64,000 bases of DNA. It comes from DATMTS01 sp035564555. Lineage in GTDB: Bacteria; Actinomycetota; Actinomycetes; Actinomycetales; Microbacteriaceae. Numbering within the stretch: the stretch's first letter is position 1; the number at the start of each line of letters is the position of its first letter. Made by a program: the position numbers and the translations under genes. The stretch covers positions 62,001-126,000 of the forward strand of contig DATMTS010000106.1 of the NCBI GenBank assembly GCA_035564555.1, read 5' to 3'. Shown one piece after another: positions 33,865 through 42,197 of the stretch. A model generated the notes under the pieces. It searched no databases and had not been told where the DNA came from. It saw only the letters and a program-made list of their open reading frames with translations.

Positions 33865-34851
33865 ATGACCGGCAGCGAGACGGCTCTTCCGGTCGGACAG
33901 CCATCGTCCGAGCGGAGGAGCCGGCATCCCTCGGGCGACCGGCCCCCGGGCGACGGCACGAAGCATCCGCTGTACCTCAGGATCTTCGGTCGCAACCCGC
34001 TCGGCTGGTTGTTCAGCGCGCCGTACCTGGCGTTCGTGATCCTGATCTTCGCTTACCCGCTCGGTTTCGCGGTATACATGTCGTTCTACGACTACTTCTT
34101 CGCGGCGCCGGGCGCGCAGGTCAGTCGGCCGTTCGTCGGGTTCGACAACTACGCTCAGGTGTTCATCGACCCGGCCGTGCTGCAGTCGTTCGGCAATGTG
34201 GGAATCTTCCTGCTGATCAACGTTCCGCTGACCGTCGTGCTCTCTCTCGTTCTTGCGACGGCGTTGAACGCGGTCGTGCACTTCCGCACGTTCCTGCGGG
34301 TGAGCTACTACGTTCCCTACGTGACCGCGAGCGTCGCGGTAGTGGGCGTATGGCTGTTCCTGTTCAACGAGCACGGCCTCGTCAATCAGCTACTCGGGCC
34401 GTTGGCACCGAGCCCGTCCTGGTTGTCGAACGCAACGCTGGCGATGCCGACCATCGCCCTGTTCGTCACCTGGAAACAGCTCGGCTTCTACATCCTGCTC
34501 TACCTCGCGGCGCTGCAGAACGTGCCGAGGGAGTTGTACGAGTCGGCGGCGACCGACGGCGCCGGCAAGGTGCGCACGTTCTTCTCGGTCACGGTGCCGG
34601 GCGTACGCCCCGCGACCGTGCTCGTGCTGCTGCTCTCCACGGTGATCGGAGCCAACCTGTTCACCGAGCCGTATCTGCTGACCGGCGGCGGCGGCCCGAA
34701 CGGGGCATCCGCTTCGCCCGTGCTCGTGATGTATCAGCAGGGAATCGAGCAGGGGCACCCGGGTTATGCGGCTGCGATCGGCATCGTGCTCGTCGTGATC
34801 GTGCTGATCATCGCCTTCCTGCAGAACCGGTTCGCGGGAGGGAGAGACTGA
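33865..34851 (+). CDS. Sugar ABC transporter permease (MalF type)
   Basis: A 328-residue inner-membrane permease. About 45 polar residues precede six hydrophobic segments (LFSAPYLAFVILIFAYPLGF and others). The EAA loop is YESAATDGAGKVRTFFSVTV followed by PGVRPATV. It is the first of a heterodimeric pair; its TGA overlaps the next ATG by one base. With the lipoprotein it forms a CUT1 importer whose ATPase is not encoded here. Substrate unknown but probably linked to the GH130 enzyme at the end of the operon. Confidence 0.92.
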   Translation: MTGSETALPVGQPSSERRSRHPSGDRPPGDGTKHPLYLRIFGRNPLGWLFSAPYLAFVILIFAYPLGFAVYMSFYDYFFAAPGAQVSRPFVGFDNYAQVFIDPAVLQSFGNVGIFLLINVPLTVVLSLVLATALNAVVHFRTFLRVSYYVPYVTASVAVVGVWLFLFNEHGLVNQLLGPLAPSPSWLSNATLAMPTIALFVTWKQLGFYILLYLAALQNVPRELYESAATDGAGKVRTFFSVTVPGVRPATVLVLLLSTVIGANLFTEPYLLTGGGGPNGASASPVLVMYQQGIEQGHPGYAAAIGIVLVVIVLIIAFLQNRFAGGRD

Positions 34852-35783
34852 TGACTCGCGTCCCCACGACGCGCCGAGCCACCCAGACGGACGGCAACCG
34901 GCGCGAGCGTCCCGACCGTCGCGGCCGGCCGCGCCGCAACAGCACCGAACTCAGCCGCGGGCAGGCGGCCCTGCGGGGTGTGGTGCTGACCCTCGGTGCG
35001 ATCGTGTTCCTGTTCCCCTTCTATTACATGGTGATCGGATCGTTGCAGGCCGCGCCCGACCCGACGATCGCCGGCGCGTTTCCCAACCCGGGCAATCTCA
35101 CCGGTGCGAACTACTCGACGATCAATTCGCGCATCAACCTGCTGACCGGGTTGGTGAACTCGGGCGTCTTCACCGGCGGTGTGCTGTTGGGCACGGTCGT
35201 GTTCGGCGTGCTCGCCGGGTACTCGCTCGCGATCCTGAAGTGGCGGGGCCGAGGTGTGACGTTCGCGCTCGCTCTGCTGGTACAGGTGGTGCCGTTCCAG
35301 TTGCTGATCATTCCGCTGTACGTGCTGATCGCCCGCAACTACGGACTGGCCGACAACTACCTCGGCATGATCCTGCCGTTCGCCATCAACTCCACGGCGG
35401 TGATCATCTTCCGCCAGTACTTCCTGCAGGTGCCCAGCGAACTGTTCGACGCCGCCCGCATCGACGGCGCCGGCGAGCTGCGGTTGCTGTGGCGGGTCGC
35501 GCTTCCGCTGGTGCGGCCTGCGCTGGTCACGGCGGTGCTGATCACCTTCATCGGGCCCTGGAACGAGTTCCTCTGGCCGTTCCTGGTCACGAAGGAGGCG
35601 AGCATGCAGCCGCTCGCGGTGTCGCTGGCGAACTACATCAGCAATGTGGCGTCGTCGACGGCGAACCCGTTCGGCAGCGTGCTCGCCGGGGCCGTTGTGC
35701 TCGCGGCGCCGGTCGTGGTGCTGTTCATCGCGTTCCAGCGGTACTTCGTCACCACCGACATCGGCTCGAGTGTGAAGGGATAG
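34851..35783 (+). CDS. Sugar ABC transporter permease (MalG type)
   Basis: A 310-residue permease. A basic N-terminus of about 45 residues is followed by six transmembrane segments. The EAA loop is FDAARIDGAGELRLLWRVAL and the C-terminus FIAFQRYFVTTDIGSSVKG is characteristic of MalG-type CUT1 subunits. The ATG at 34851 overlaps the previous stop. It forms the translocation pore with the MalF-type partner. The GH130 gene follows after 2 nt, which ties uptake to intracellular breakdown of the imported sugar. Confidence 0.92.
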   Translation: MTRVPTTRRATQTDGNRRERPDRRGRPRRNSTELSRGQAALRGVVLTLGAIVFLFPFYYMVIGSLQAAPDPTIAGAFPNPGNLTGANYSTINSRINLLTGLVNSGVFTGGVLLGTVVFGVLAGYSLAILKWRGRGVTFALALLVQVVPFQLLIIPLYVLIARNYGLADNYLGMILPFAINSTAVIIFRQYFLQVPSELFDAARIDGAGELRLLWRVALPLVRPALVTAVLITFIGPWNEFLWPFLVTKEASMQPLAVSLANYISNVASSTANPFGSVLAGAVVLAAPVVVLFIAFQRYFVTTDIGSSVKG

Positions 35784-35785
35784 GC

Positions 35786-36859
35786 GTGCAACCGTCGACT
35801 AGCGAGGCGTTCCCCTACGCCCTCACACGCCTCGGCGTGCTCATGGCACCCGAACCCGGCAACGAGCTCGAGGCCGAGGGCGTGCTGAACCCGGCCAGCG
35901 GCCGCGGGCCGGATCGTCGGTTGTACCTGCTGCCGCGCTTGGTCGCCTCGGGCAACGTCTCCCGCGTCGGGTTGGCGCGAGTGGAGCTGGATGCGGGCGT
36001 GCCGGCATCCGTGCACCGCGAAGGGGTCGTGCTGGCACCGGAGCGCAGCTGGGAACAGGGAGCGCAGAACGCCGGCGTGGAGGATCCCCGGGTGACGTTC
36101 GTCGAGCCGCTCGGCCTGCACGTGATGACGTACGTGGCGTTCGGCCCGCTCGGGCCGTACACGGCGATCGCCGTTTCCGACGACCTGCGGTCGTGGCGCC
36201 GATTAGGGCCGGTCACATTCGATTACGACGATGCGCTCGACGTGGACCTCGGGCTGTATCACAACAAAGACACGGTGTTCTTCCCGTCGGTGGTCGTCGA
36301 TCCGGACGGGGTCGAGAGCCTCGCCGTGCTGCATCGTCCGTCGTGGGATCTCAGCGACATCCGCGAGGGCGAGGTCGCCCGCCCGCCCGCCTGGCTACCC
36401 GATCCACGTCCCAGCATCTGGATGAGCTTCGTGCCGTTGGATGCCGCGCGCCGCGACGTGAGCGCACTCACCCGCTGGGCCAAGCACCGCGTCTTCGCCA
36501 CGCCGGAGTACGCCTTCGAGGAGCTGAAGATCGGCGCCGGCCCGGCGCCGGTGCGCGTTCCGGAGGGCTGGCTGCTGCTGCACCACGGTGTGACCGGACG
36601 ACTCGAACGCGGGATGACGCAGCAGAAGAACGTCAACTACGCAGCCGGCGGGATGATCCTGGACGCGGACGAGCCCTGGAAGATCCTCCAACGCACGTCC
36701 GAGCCGTTGCTGACCGCGGCGACCGAGGACGAGCGGTCGGGGATCGTGCCCAACGTGGTGTTTCCCACCGCGATCGAGCAGATCGACGGGGTGACGTACG
36801 TGTTCTACGGCATGGCCGACTCGAAGATCGGAGTCGCGAGGTTGGACCCGGCGGGGTAA
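35786..36859 (+). CDS. GH130 family glycoside phosphorylase/hydrolase
   Basis: A 357-residue five-bladed beta-propeller enzyme. Motifs include LNPASGRGPDRRLYLLPRLV, NAGVEDPRVTFVEPLGLHVM, LYHNKDTVFFPSVV with the conserved Lys-Asp of the active site, APVRVPEGWLLLHHGVT and VNYAAGGMILDADEPWKILQ. GH130 enzymes phosphorolyse or hydrolyse beta-1,2- or beta-1,4-mannosides and related glycosides; which subtype this is cannot be read by eye. No signal peptide is present. GTG at 35786 has GAAGGGA 5 nt upstream and follows the permease stop directly, so it belongs to the LacI-controlled operon. Its stop lies 3 nt from the convergent GST gene. Confidence 0.88.
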   Translation: MQPSTSEAFPYALTRLGVLMAPEPGNELEAEGVLNPASGRGPDRRLYLLPRLVASGNVSRVGLARVELDAGVPASVHREGVVLAPERSWEQGAQNAGVEDPRVTFVEPLGLHVMTYVAFGPLGPYTAIAVSDDLRSWRRLGPVTFDYDDALDVDLGLYHNKDTVFFPSVVVDPDGVESLAVLHRPSWDLSDIREGEVARPPAWLPDPRPSIWMSFVPLDAARRDVSALTRWAKHRVFATPEYAFEELKIGAGPAPVRVPEGWLLLHHGVTGRLERGMTQQKNVNYAAGGMILDADEPWKILQRTSEPLLTAATEDERSGIVPNVVFPTAIEQIDGVTYVFYGMADSKIGVARLDPAG

Positions 36860-36862
36860 CGG

Positions 36863-37873
36863 CTACGCACTCGCCCCGTGCCCGGCCGGAACGACTTCGG
36901 CCGGCAGCGGCGCACCCGGCGGCGTGCCGTCGCCGAACGGACGGCCGCCGAGTTGCTCCCGGTGATGCTGCGTGAGCCAGCCGGAGGCATCCGGACCCAC
37001 CGGCACGATGCCGGTCGGATTGATGTCTTTGTGCACCAGGTAGTAGTGCTGCTTGATCTGCACGAAGTCGATGGTGTCGCCGAAGCCGGGTGTCTGGAAC
37101 AGGTCGCGCGCGTACGCCCAGAGCACCGGCATTTCAGTGAGCTTGGACCGGTTGCACTTGAAGTGACCGTGGTAGACGGCGTCGAAGCGGGCGAGGGTCG
37201 TGAAGAGATGGATGTCGGCCTCGGTGATGGTGTCGCCCACCAGGTAGCGCTGGCGCTCAAGCCGCGCGCTCAGCCAGTCGAGCCGCTCGAAGAGGTGATG
37301 GTAGGCATCCTCGTAGGCCGCCTGCGACCCGGCGAAGCCGGCGCGATACACGCCGTTGTTGACGTCGGTGAAGACCTTGTCGTCGACATCGTCGATCTCG
37401 GCTCGGGATGCCTCCGGGTACAGATCGGGGGCGCCGTCGCGGAAGTAGTCTGCCCACTCCGTCTCGAAGTCGAGCGTGATCTGCGCGAAGTCGTTGGTGA
37501 CCACCTTGCCGCTGGCCACATCCACGATCGCCGGCACCGTGATGCCGCGCGGATAGTCCGGCACGCGTGCGAAGAACGCCTGTTGCAAGCGCTCGATCTT
37601 CAACACCGGATCCACCCCACCCGGGTCGAGGTCGAAGGTCCAGCTGCGCTCATCGTGCGTCGGGCCGGGCATGCCGAGCGAGATGACATCCTCCAGGCCG
37701 AGCAGTCGGCGGACGATCACCGAGCGGTTCGCCCACGGGCACGCGCGGGCGGCGATCAGGCGGTACCGGCCGGGCTCGACCGGCCAGCCGTCACGGGCGT
37801 CGCGCGTGATGCGGTCCTCGATGTAGCGGGTGTCGCGGGTGTAGGCGTGGTCGGGCGTGACGTAAGGGGCCAT
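36863..37873 (-). CDS. Glutathionyl-hydroquinone reductase-type GST family protein
   Basis: A 336-residue xi-class (YqjG/EcfG-like) transferase. The thioredoxin-like N-domain has AARACPWANRSVIVRRLLGL with the catalytic Cys of ACPWA; the helical C-domain has YLVGDTITEADIHLFTTLAR and the downstream HKDINPTGIVP ending typical of the family. These enzymes reductively remove thiols from S-conjugated hydroquinones. Actinobacteria mostly lack glutathione and use mycothiol, so the physiological thiol is uncertain. The ATG at 37873 follows TAGCGT by 6 nt with no ribosome site, consistent with a leaderless message. It is convergent with the GH130 gene, with a 3-nt gap. Confidence 0.9.
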   Translation of the reverse strand: MAPYVTPDHAYTRDTRYIEDRITRDARDGWPVEPGRYRLIAARACPWANRSVIVRRLLGLEDVISLGMPGPTHDERSWTFDLDPGGVDPVLKIERLQQAFFARVPDYPRGITVPAIVDVASGKVVTNDFAQITLDFETEWADYFRDGAPDLYPEASRAEIDDVDDKVFTDVNNGVYRAGFAGSQAAYEDAYHHLFERLDWLSARLERQRYLVGDTITEADIHLFTTLARFDAVYHGHFKCNRSKLTEMPVLWAYARDLFQTPGFGDTIDFVQIKQHYYLVHKDINPTGIVPVGPDASGWLTQHHREQLGGRPFGDGTPPGAPLPAEVVPAGHGASA

Positions 37874-37879
37874 AGGCCA

Positions 37880-37885
37880 ACGCTA
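37880..37885 (-). promoter_or_regulatory. -10 box of a leaderless transcript
   Basis: TAGCGT on the minus strand lies 6 nt before the ATG at 37873 of the GST-family gene. Confidence 0.5.
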
Positions 37886-37916
37886 CGCCGCGGGTTCGAA
37901 AGACAGGGGGCTCGAT

Positions 37917-38321
37917 TCACCCGGCTTCTTTCCAATGCGCAAGCACGTCCACCACTGGCCGATCCGGCTGAGCCCACTCAACCGAATTCAGCTCCTCGCG
38001 TTTCAGCCACCGCAGGCGGTCGTGATCGGTACTGGCCGTGGGCACGGCATCAGTGAGCCTCACCGCGTAGCTGCTCAAGTCGACGCCGACCGCGCCGACG
38101 GGCGTCATCCCGCGGTGGATCAGCTCACCGATTTCGACGTCGACGTCGAGTTCCTCGCGAACCTCGCGCGCTAGCGCCTCGCTCGGGGACTCGCCCGGCT
38201 CCACCTTGCCGCCCGGGAACTCCCACAGCCCGCCCGCCGACAGGTTCAGGTTTCGGCGACAGGCCAACACACATCCATTTCGGACGATGACAGCCGCGAC
38301 GACGTGCAGAATGTCAGCCAC
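37917..38321 (-). CDS. NUDIX hydrolase (MutT-like)
   Basis: A 134-residue pyrophosphohydrolase. The NUDIX box, GGKVEPGESPSEALAREV followed by REELDV (about residues 37-60), is complete, with the metal-binding Glu residues in REVREEL. The N-terminus LHVVAAVIVRNGCVLACRRN and WEFPGGK are as in MutT/NudG-like enzymes that cleanse oxidised or modified (deoxy)nucleoside triphosphates. It is cytoplasmic. It is divergent from the acetyltransferase gene; the 113-bp gap (38322-38434) holds only that gene's promoter as far as seen. Substrate cannot be told from motif alone. Confidence 0.92.
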   Translation of the reverse strand: MADILHVVAAVIVRNGCVLACRRNLNLSAGGLWEFPGGKVEPGESPSEALAREVREELDVDVEIGELIHRGMTPVGAVGVDLSSYAVRLTDAVPTASTDHDRLRWLKREELNSVEWAQPDRPVVDVLAHWKEAG

Positions 38322-38422
38322 GGCAGCCTGCGAGGCGGCTGATCCTGTCGCCGCTTCGGTAGCGTGCCCGCCTGTTCTTGAGCATGAGCCATTCCTACCA
38401 CCGTCGGCGCTGAACCCAGTGT

Positions 38423-38428
38423 TTTAAT
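38423..38428 (+). promoter_or_regulatory. -10 box of a leaderless transcript
   Basis: TTTAAT ends 6 nt before the GTG at 38435. Confidence 0.5.
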
Positions 38429-38434
38429 CGACCC

Positions 38435-39301
38435 GTGAAGATCGCCATGAGCACTCCGAGCATCGACGACCTGACCCACGTCGTCGACGCGCTTCGCGAA
38501 TGGCAGAGTGACACTGCTCCGTTCCAGCTGCATCCAGGCGACGTGGGCTGGGCATGGCGATTCGGCGACGAGGCCATGGCGGCCGGCCTCCGCACCTGGA
38601 GCCGGGACGGCCGGATGCTCGCCGTCGGTATGCTGGACGGTCCTACCCTGCTGCGGCTCACGGTGGCGCCGGACGCTCACTGCTACGAAGGCCTGGCGCA
38701 ACGAGTCGCCGACGACGTGATCGACCCGGCGCGCGGCGTGCTGCCGGAGGGGCGGGTGAACGTCGAAGCTCCGCCGGGCGCGCTCGTGAATGACCTGCTG
38801 TCCGACGCCGGCTGGAAGGCCGACCAACCGTGGACGCCGCTACAGCGTGACCTCAGGGCACCCGTGGAGGACCCGCAGGTGCGGATCGAGGTCGTCGGAG
38901 CTGCATTAGCCGATGAATGGGCAGCCGTCGTTCGGACGTCTTTCGACGGCTCGACGTTCTCTGCGGAGCGCTGGCACGCGATCGCCGCCGCGCCACCGTA
39001 CGCGGACGCCCGGTCTCTGCTCGCACGCGACGAACGCGGCAACGCCGTGGCGGCGATCGGTACGTGGTCCGCGGGTGCGGGCCGGCCGGGACTGATCGAG
39101 CCGATGGGGGTGCACCCCGAGCATCGTGGTCACGGGTATGGCAGGGCCATCACTCTCGCTGCGGCGGCTGCCCTACGGGAGCTCGGCTCCTCAAGCGCGA
39201 TCGTATGCACGCCGAGCTCCAATATCGCCGGCGTCGCCACGTATGCATCGGCCGGCTTCCAGCGACTGCCCGAGCGTCAGGATCGATACCGGGACGGCTG
39301 A
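38435..39301 (+). CDS. GNAT family N-acetyltransferase
   Basis: A 288-residue protein with a divergent N-terminal half (about 1-145, HPGDVGWAWRFGDEAMAAGL) and a C-terminal GNAT domain. The acetyl-CoA binding motif is GVHPEHRGHGYGRA near residue 225, followed by ATYASAGFQRLPE. The acceptor is unknown; the two-part layout occurs in tandem-GNAT proteins where only the second half is catalytic. GTG at 38435 is used because a TTTAAT box lies 6 nt upstream, which fits a leaderless message; ATG at 38447 is the alternative. Confidence 0.85.
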   Translation: MKIAMSTPSIDDLTHVVDALREWQSDTAPFQLHPGDVGWAWRFGDEAMAAGLRTWSRDGRMLAVGMLDGPTLLRLTVAPDAHCYEGLAQRVADDVIDPARGVLPEGRVNVEAPPGALVNDLLSDAGWKADQPWTPLQRDLRAPVEDPQVRIEVVGAALADEWAAVVRTSFDGSTFSAERWHAIAAAPPYADARSLLARDERGNAVAAIGTWSAGAGRPGLIEPMGVHPEHRGHGYGRAITLAAAAALRELGSSSAIVCTPSSNIAGVATYASAGFQRLPERQDRYRDG

Positions 39302-39337
39302 CCGCGCAAGGCGCTCAGCCCATCGACCCGCCGCCCC

Positions 39338-39371
39338 ACTCGACAACCGGCGCTCACTACTCGACCACCGG
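39338..39371. repeat. Direct repeat ACTCGACMACCGG between two genes
   Basis: ACTCGACAACCGG (39338-39350) and ACTCGACCACCGG (39359-39371) lie 21 nt apart in the gap between the acetyltransferase and the aldo/keto reductase. The stretch GCTCACTACTCGACCACCGG resembles the end of the dispersed element seen in putA (61501-61538), so this may be a degenerate intergenic copy. Confidence 0.55.
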
Positions 39372-39388
39372 ATATTGGCCGGACCGCG

Positions 39389-40453
39389 TTACGCCACGGC
39401 GTTCGACGGCGCCCAGAGGTTGATGCCGGCCTCGACGGCGTGCCCGTCGATCGCCGCAAGCTCGTCGTCGGTGAAATCGAGCCGCTCGATCGCGGCGACA
39501 TTCGACTCGAGCTGGGCGACCGAGGACGCCCCGATCAGGGCCGACGTCACCGTCTTGCGGCGCAGCACCCACGCGATCGCGAGTTGCGCGAGCGTCTGGC
39601 CGCGGTCCGAGGCGATGGCGTTCAGGGCGCGGATGTGCGCGAGCGTCTCGTCCCCGAGCATGCTGCGCCGAGCCGAGCCCTCGCGCGCGATCCGGGAGTC
39701 TTCCGGGATCCCGTGCAGATACCGATCCGTCAGCAACCCCTGTGCGAGCGGCGAGAACGCGATGCATCCGACGCCGAGGTCGTCCAACGTGTGCAGCAGG
39801 CTGCCAGCATCGGCACCCACCGCCACCGAGGCATCCGTCGACTCGACCCACCGGTTGAACATCGAATACGACGGCTGATGGATCAGCAGCGGCGTGCCCA
39901 GCTCGCGCAGAATCTCGTGGGCGCGGCGGGTGCGCGAAGGCGAGTAGCTCGAGATTCCGGCGTAGAGCGCCTTGCCGCTGGTGACCGCGGTGTGCAGGGC
40001 ACCCATCGTCTCCTCGAGCGGGGTGGTGGGGTCGGGACGGTGCGAGTAGAAGATGTCGACGTAGTCCAGACCCATCCGGTTCAGCGACTGGTCCAGGCTC
40101 GCGAGCACGTACTTGCGGCTGCCGTGGTCGCCGTACGGGCCGGGCCACATGTCGTAACCGGCTTTGCTGGATATCACCAGTTCGTCACGGAACGGCCGGA
40201 AGTCGCGGCGCAGGTGCTCGCCGAAGTTCTGCTCGGCACTGCCGTACGGCGGACCGTAGTTGTTCGCCAGGTCGAAGTGCGTGATGCCCAGATCGAATGC
40301 GCGGGTCAGGATGTCGCGCTGGGTCTCCATCGCGACATCACCGCCGAAGTTCTGCCAGAGGCCGAGCGAGATAGCCGGCAGGTCGAGCCCGCTGCGGCCC
40401 GTGCGGCGATATGGCATGGTCTCGTAGCGGTCGGATGCCGGGGTGAAGGTCAT
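39389..40453 (-). CDS. Aldo/keto reductase (L-glyceraldehyde-3-phosphate reductase, YghZ/Mgr type)
   Basis: A 354-residue NADPH-dependent reductase with a TIM-barrel fold. The start YETMPYRRTGRSGLDLPAIS and WQNFGGD are typical of YghZ-like members. Catalytic residues are Asp and Tyr in FDLANNYGPPYGSAE, Lys in VISSKAGYDMWPGPYGDHGS and His in IFYSHRPDP. Homologues reduce L-glyceraldehyde-3-phosphate and methylglyoxal. The ATG at 40453 has AGGA about 8 nt upstream; upstream in-frame codons are not supported. Lone gene on this strand, divergent from mycoredoxin. A link to methylglyoxal from sugar catabolism is possible. Confidence 0.92.
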   Translation of the reverse strand: MTFTPASDRYETMPYRRTGRSGLDLPAISLGLWQNFGGDVAMETQRDILTRAFDLGITHFDLANNYGPPYGSAEQNFGEHLRRDFRPFRDELVISSKAGYDMWPGPYGDHGSRKYVLASLDQSLNRMGLDYVDIFYSHRPDPTTPLEETMGALHTAVTSGKALYAGISSYSPSRTRRAHEILRELGTPLLIHQPSYSMFNRWVESTDASVAVGADAGSLLHTLDDLGVGCIAFSPLAQGLLTDRYLHGIPEDSRIAREGSARRSMLGDETLAHIRALNAIASDRGQTLAQLAIAWVLRRKTVTSALIGASSVAQLESNVAAIERLDFTDDELAAIDGHAVEAGINLWAPSNAVA

Positions 40454-40542
40454 GCATTCATCCTGCCACCGGCGGCGGGGCGGGGCAGCCGGAGGCGGGC
40501 GGGGCCTCCGGTCACGCTTCAGCGCAGTCGCGGTGCCCCGCA

Positions 40543-40548
40543 TAGTGT
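40543..40548 (+). promoter_or_regulatory. -10 box of a leaderless transcript
   Basis: TAGTGT ends 6 nt before the ATG at 40555 of the mycoredoxin gene. Confidence 0.5.
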
Positions 40549-40554
40549 GGAGAC

Positions 40555-40824
40555 ATGACTTCCACGCCTGAGATCTTCGACCGCTTGACGATGTTCGGCG
40601 CCGAGTGGTGCCGCGACTGCCGCCGCTCGAAGGCGCTGCTCGAGAAGCTCGGAATCGACTACGACTACGTCGACCTCGAAGCCGTCGAAGACGGCGCCGA
40701 CCAGGCCAAGGCGATCAGCGGGCGCACGAACATCCCCGTGGTCGTTTTCCCGGACGGAACGCACCAGGTCGAACCGACGGATGCGGAGCTGCAGGCCAAG
40801 CTCGAAGACCTCGCCATCGTCTGA
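40555..40824 (+). CDS. Glutaredoxin-like protein (mycoredoxin)
   Basis: An 89-residue thioredoxin-fold protein. The active site is GAEWCRDCRRSK (Cys19 and Cys22), the cis-Pro segment is TNIPVVVFPDG, and the C-terminus is HQVEPTDAELQAKL. These features match actinobacterial mycoredoxins, which reduce S-mycothiolated proteins using mycothiol, mycothione reductase and NADPH. The dithiol CRDC differs from the CPYC of typical Mrx1 but also occurs in family members. A TAGTGT box 6 nt before the ATG suggests leaderless expression. Cytoplasmic. Confidence 0.88.
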   Translation: MTSTPEIFDRLTMFGAEWCRDCRRSKALLEKLGIDYDYVDLEAVEDGADQAKAISGRTNIPVVVFPDGTHQVEPTDAELQAKLEDLAIV

Positions 40825-40894
40825 CGCTCCTTCGCGAAACGCGCCGCCTCACCGCCTGGCCGCTGCCCGGGCACCGCCTCCGAGGGAGACCACC

Positions 40895-42178
40895 GTGACG
40901 ACGACGGCATCCGGCTCCGCAGACGACCCTGCCGACGCCGCCGACCGCAGCGGCACCGTCAGTCCGCTCGCGGGGCGCCCACTGCTCCCGTCGCTCGCGG
41001 TCGGCTCGCTCGTGCTCTCCGCCACCTACGTGGGCCTGATCGCCGTGCTGCTGCCGAACCAGATCGCCGCAATCGACCCGGCGCACAAGGTGCAGAACCT
41101 CGCGATCGTGACGTCGACCTCATTCGTGTTCACCCTCTTCGCGCAGCCGGTCATCGGCGCGTTCAGTGATCGCACGCGCAGCCGCATGGGCCGACGCGCG
41201 CCGTGGATGGTGATCGGAACGGCGGTCGCCGCAGTGTTCCTGTTCGTGCTCGGCTACCTGCAGTCGATCCTGTGGATCACGGTGTTCTGGGTCGTGGTCC
41301 AAGCCGCGTTGAACGCCATGCAGGGCCCGCTCTCAGCCATCACTCCCGACCGCTTCCCGCGCGCGAAGCGGGGTGCGGCATCCGCCATGGTCGGCTTCGG
41401 AACCATGGCCGGCGCCGCAGCCGGCGTACTCCTTGCCGGCCGACTCGCCGCCGGCCTCGGACTGGCCTACTCGGTGTTCGGCGTCGTCGTGCTCGTCGTC
41501 ACGCTCGGCTTCGTGCTGCTGAACCGGGACCATTCCAGCAAGCTGCTGGAACTGCCTGCCTCCAGCTTGAGGCGGTTTGCAGCGGGTTTCTGGATCGACC
41601 CGCGCCGGCATCCCGATTTCGCGTGGGCGTTCGCAGCCCGGTTCCTGTTCAATCTGGGCTACTTCTGCGCGTTCGGCTACCAGCTGTTCATCCTCACCGA
41701 TTACATCGGGATGAGCCTGAAGGCGGCGAACACGCAGATCGGGGTGCTGAGCGTCGCGTCCGTGTTCACCACGCTCGTCTCGGTGTCGTTGGCCGGCTGG
41801 CTCAGCGACAGACTCGGGCGCCGCAAGGCGTTCGTATACGCGGCCTCGGTGCTGATGATCGTCGGGCTGTCGATGCCGCTGCTGATGCCGAACCTGACCG
41901 GGATGCTCGCAATGGCGGCGATCAACGGGTTCGGCTTCGGCCTCTACCTGGCCTCGGACTCCGCCCTGATGACGGAGGTTCTGCCCGGCGGTGGAACGAC
42001 GGCCGCGAAGGATCTGGGCATCCTGAATGTGGCGACGAACATTCCGCAGGCACTCAGCCCGTCGATCGCGGCGCTGCTGATCGGCACGCTCGGCGGCTAC
42101 CCGGCGCTCTTCATCTTCGCGATGGTATGCGTTGCGGTAGGCGCCGTCGCACTCATCCCGATCCGCGCGGCTCGCTAG
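40895..42178 (+). CDS. MFS transporter
   Basis: A 427-residue membrane protein with twelve predicted helices. The loop 2-3 motif is AFSDRTRSRMGRRAPWMVIG (D-R-x-x-G-RR), the equivalent second-half motif is GWLSDRLGRRKAFVYAASVL, and there is a long central loop near residue 220. The RTRSRMGRRAPWM pattern is shared with sugar-type (GPH-like) MFS carriers. Substrate cannot be stated. GTG at 40895 follows GAGGGAG by 6 nt; an upstream in-frame ATG lies inside the mycoredoxin gene. It converges on the Eis-like gene with a 19-nt gap and no visible terminator. Confidence 0.88.
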   Translation: MTTTASGSADDPADAADRSGTVSPLAGRPLLPSLAVGSLVLSATYVGLIAVLLPNQIAAIDPAHKVQNLAIVTSTSFVFTLFAQPVIGAFSDRTRSRMGRRAPWMVIGTAVAAVFLFVLGYLQSILWITVFWVVVQAALNAMQGPLSAITPDRFPRAKRGAASAMVGFGTMAGAAAGVLLAGRLAAGLGLAYSVFGVVVLVVTLGFVLLNRDHSSKLLELPASSLRRFAAGFWIDPRRHPDFAWAFAARFLFNLGYFCAFGYQLFILTDYIGMSLKAANTQIGVLSVASVFTTLVSVSLAGWLSDRLGRRKAFVYAASVLMIVGLSMPLLMPNLTGMLAMAAINGFGFGLYLASDSALMTEVLPGGGTTAAKDLGILNVATNIPQALSPSIAALLIGTLGGYPALFIFAMVCVAVGAVALIPIRAAR

Positions 42179-42197
42179 CGGCGAGAGCGCAACCCGG